Source: Cycloclasticus sp.
GTDB lineage: Bacteria > Pseudomonadota > Gammaproteobacteria > Methylococcales > Cycloclasticaceae
Reading direction: 5' to 3'
DNA: 15,500 nucleotides
NCBI GenBank assembly: GCA_018066825.1
Contig: JAGPVU010000107.1
Location: forward strand, 1-15,500
Positions 15,297 through 15,500 of the stretch are shown here, piece by piece. Each line of letters starts with the position of its first letter. Position 1 is the stretch's first letter. Below the pieces are notes generated by a model. It was not told the origin of the DNA. It searched no databases and saw nothing but the letters and a program-made list of their open reading frames with translations. Made by a program: the position numbers and the translations under genes.

Positions 15297-15500
15297 ATGA
15301 CTATTAATGAACGAATTGAAGAACAATTAAACGGCCACAACGTTTTGTTGTACATGAAAGGAACACCTTACTTCCCACAATGTGGGTTTTCTAGCAAGGC
15401 GGTGCAAATACTGCAGGCTTGTGACAGTGAGTTTGCCTACGTCAATATTTTTGACGATGATGAGGTCAGAGAAGGGTTAAAGGTCTATTCTAATTGGCCT
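15297..15500 (+). CDS. grxD: Monothiol glutaredoxin GrxD, partial (C-terminus off the right edge)
   Basis: The first 68 residues are present, out of about 105-115 for the family. The chain begins MTINERIEEQLNGHNVLLYMKG, then the active site GTPYFPQCGFS with Cys29, the single-cysteine CGFS motif that defines monothiol glutaredoxins, and Lys21 of the glutathione-binding KGTP. FAYVNIFDDDEVREGLKVYSNWP follows and matches the GrxD helix before the cis-proline segment, which is not in the window. CGFS glutaredoxins bind a [2Fe-2S] cluster with glutathione and BolA partners and take part in iron-sulfur delivery and iron sensing. The open frame runs to the last base. Confidence 0.95.
   Translation, partial: MTINERIEEQLNGHNVLLYMKGTPYFPQCGFSSKAVQILQACDSEFAYVNIFDDDEVREGLKVYSNWP

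Noticed and set aside
15275..15307. Ten-codon open frame (MMNKDGYDDY) overlapping the grxD start, as an upstream leader peptide.
   Set aside because: It contains the grxD Shine-Dalgarno within its own coding sequence, has no site of its own and has no informative residues.
1..15500. CRISPR arrays, tRNA or rRNA genes, insertion-sequence ends, integrase or attachment sites, and defence-system genes.
   Set aside because: Looked for on both strands by eye; no regularly spaced repeats, cloverleaf sequences, transposases or recombinases were seen, and all long frames are housekeeping or metabolic proteins.

Overview
This window looks like chromosomal DNA from a gammaproteobacterium. It has moderate GC content (mid-40s percent by eye, not computed), is probably marine or environmental, and I cannot place it below class. 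The proteins are close to the gammaproteobacterial forms of CysG, Tag, RppH, CpdA, ArgA, ArgE, ArgD and GrxD. A SerB-like HAD gene diverging from rppH is an arrangement I recall from Pseudomonas. Genes are densely packed. I see no tRNA, rRNA, insertion sequence, integrase or CRISPR array, and no gene-free stretch over 300 bases.

Layout. Positions 1-4675 are a minus-strand run, in transcription order: a SerB-like HAD phosphatase, tag (3-methyladenine DNA glycosylase I, GTG start, 4-base overlap), cysG (siroheme synthase), an alpha/beta-hydrolase fused to half of a metallo-beta-lactamase-fold domain, and a CHASE2 sensor protein that leaves the window at its left edge. rppH (RNA pyrophosphohydrolase) faces away from this run at 4880-5380 and converges on cpdA (cAMP phosphodiesterase, 5389-6210, minus). 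Positions 6289-13598 hold a minus-strand biosynthetic cluster, in transcription order argD, argF, an SH3/coiled-coil envelope protein, ilvD, argE, argA. This supplies four steps of arginine synthesis (ArgA, ArgD, ArgE, ArgF) plus the dihydroxy-acid dehydratase of branched-chain amino acid synthesis. On the plus strand, 13712-15238 is a stand-alone HyuB-type hydantoinase/oxoprolinase, followed by the start of grxD (CGFS monothiol glutaredoxin), which is cut by the right edge.

Most notable points. (1) The argA product carries an N-terminal helix-turn-helix domain of a small-regulator (Cro-like, 'GGTGG.IP') type in one uninterrupted frame with N-acetylglutamate synthase. Three copies of TTGCGTTT lie just upstream of argA. 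Together these suggest a DNA-binding, possibly self-regulating first enzyme of arginine synthesis. (2) The 474-residue hydrolase joins a complete alpha/beta-hydrolase to the C-terminal half of an MBL-fold hydrolase that has lost its HxHxDH metal motif. (3) The short argD/hyuB divergent region has two overlapping perfect TATAAT boxes, one per strand. It also has a hairpin flanked by T-tracts on both strands, placed where an argD leader attenuator would lie. All functional statements come from reading sequence and from remembered family knowledge; no database search was run.
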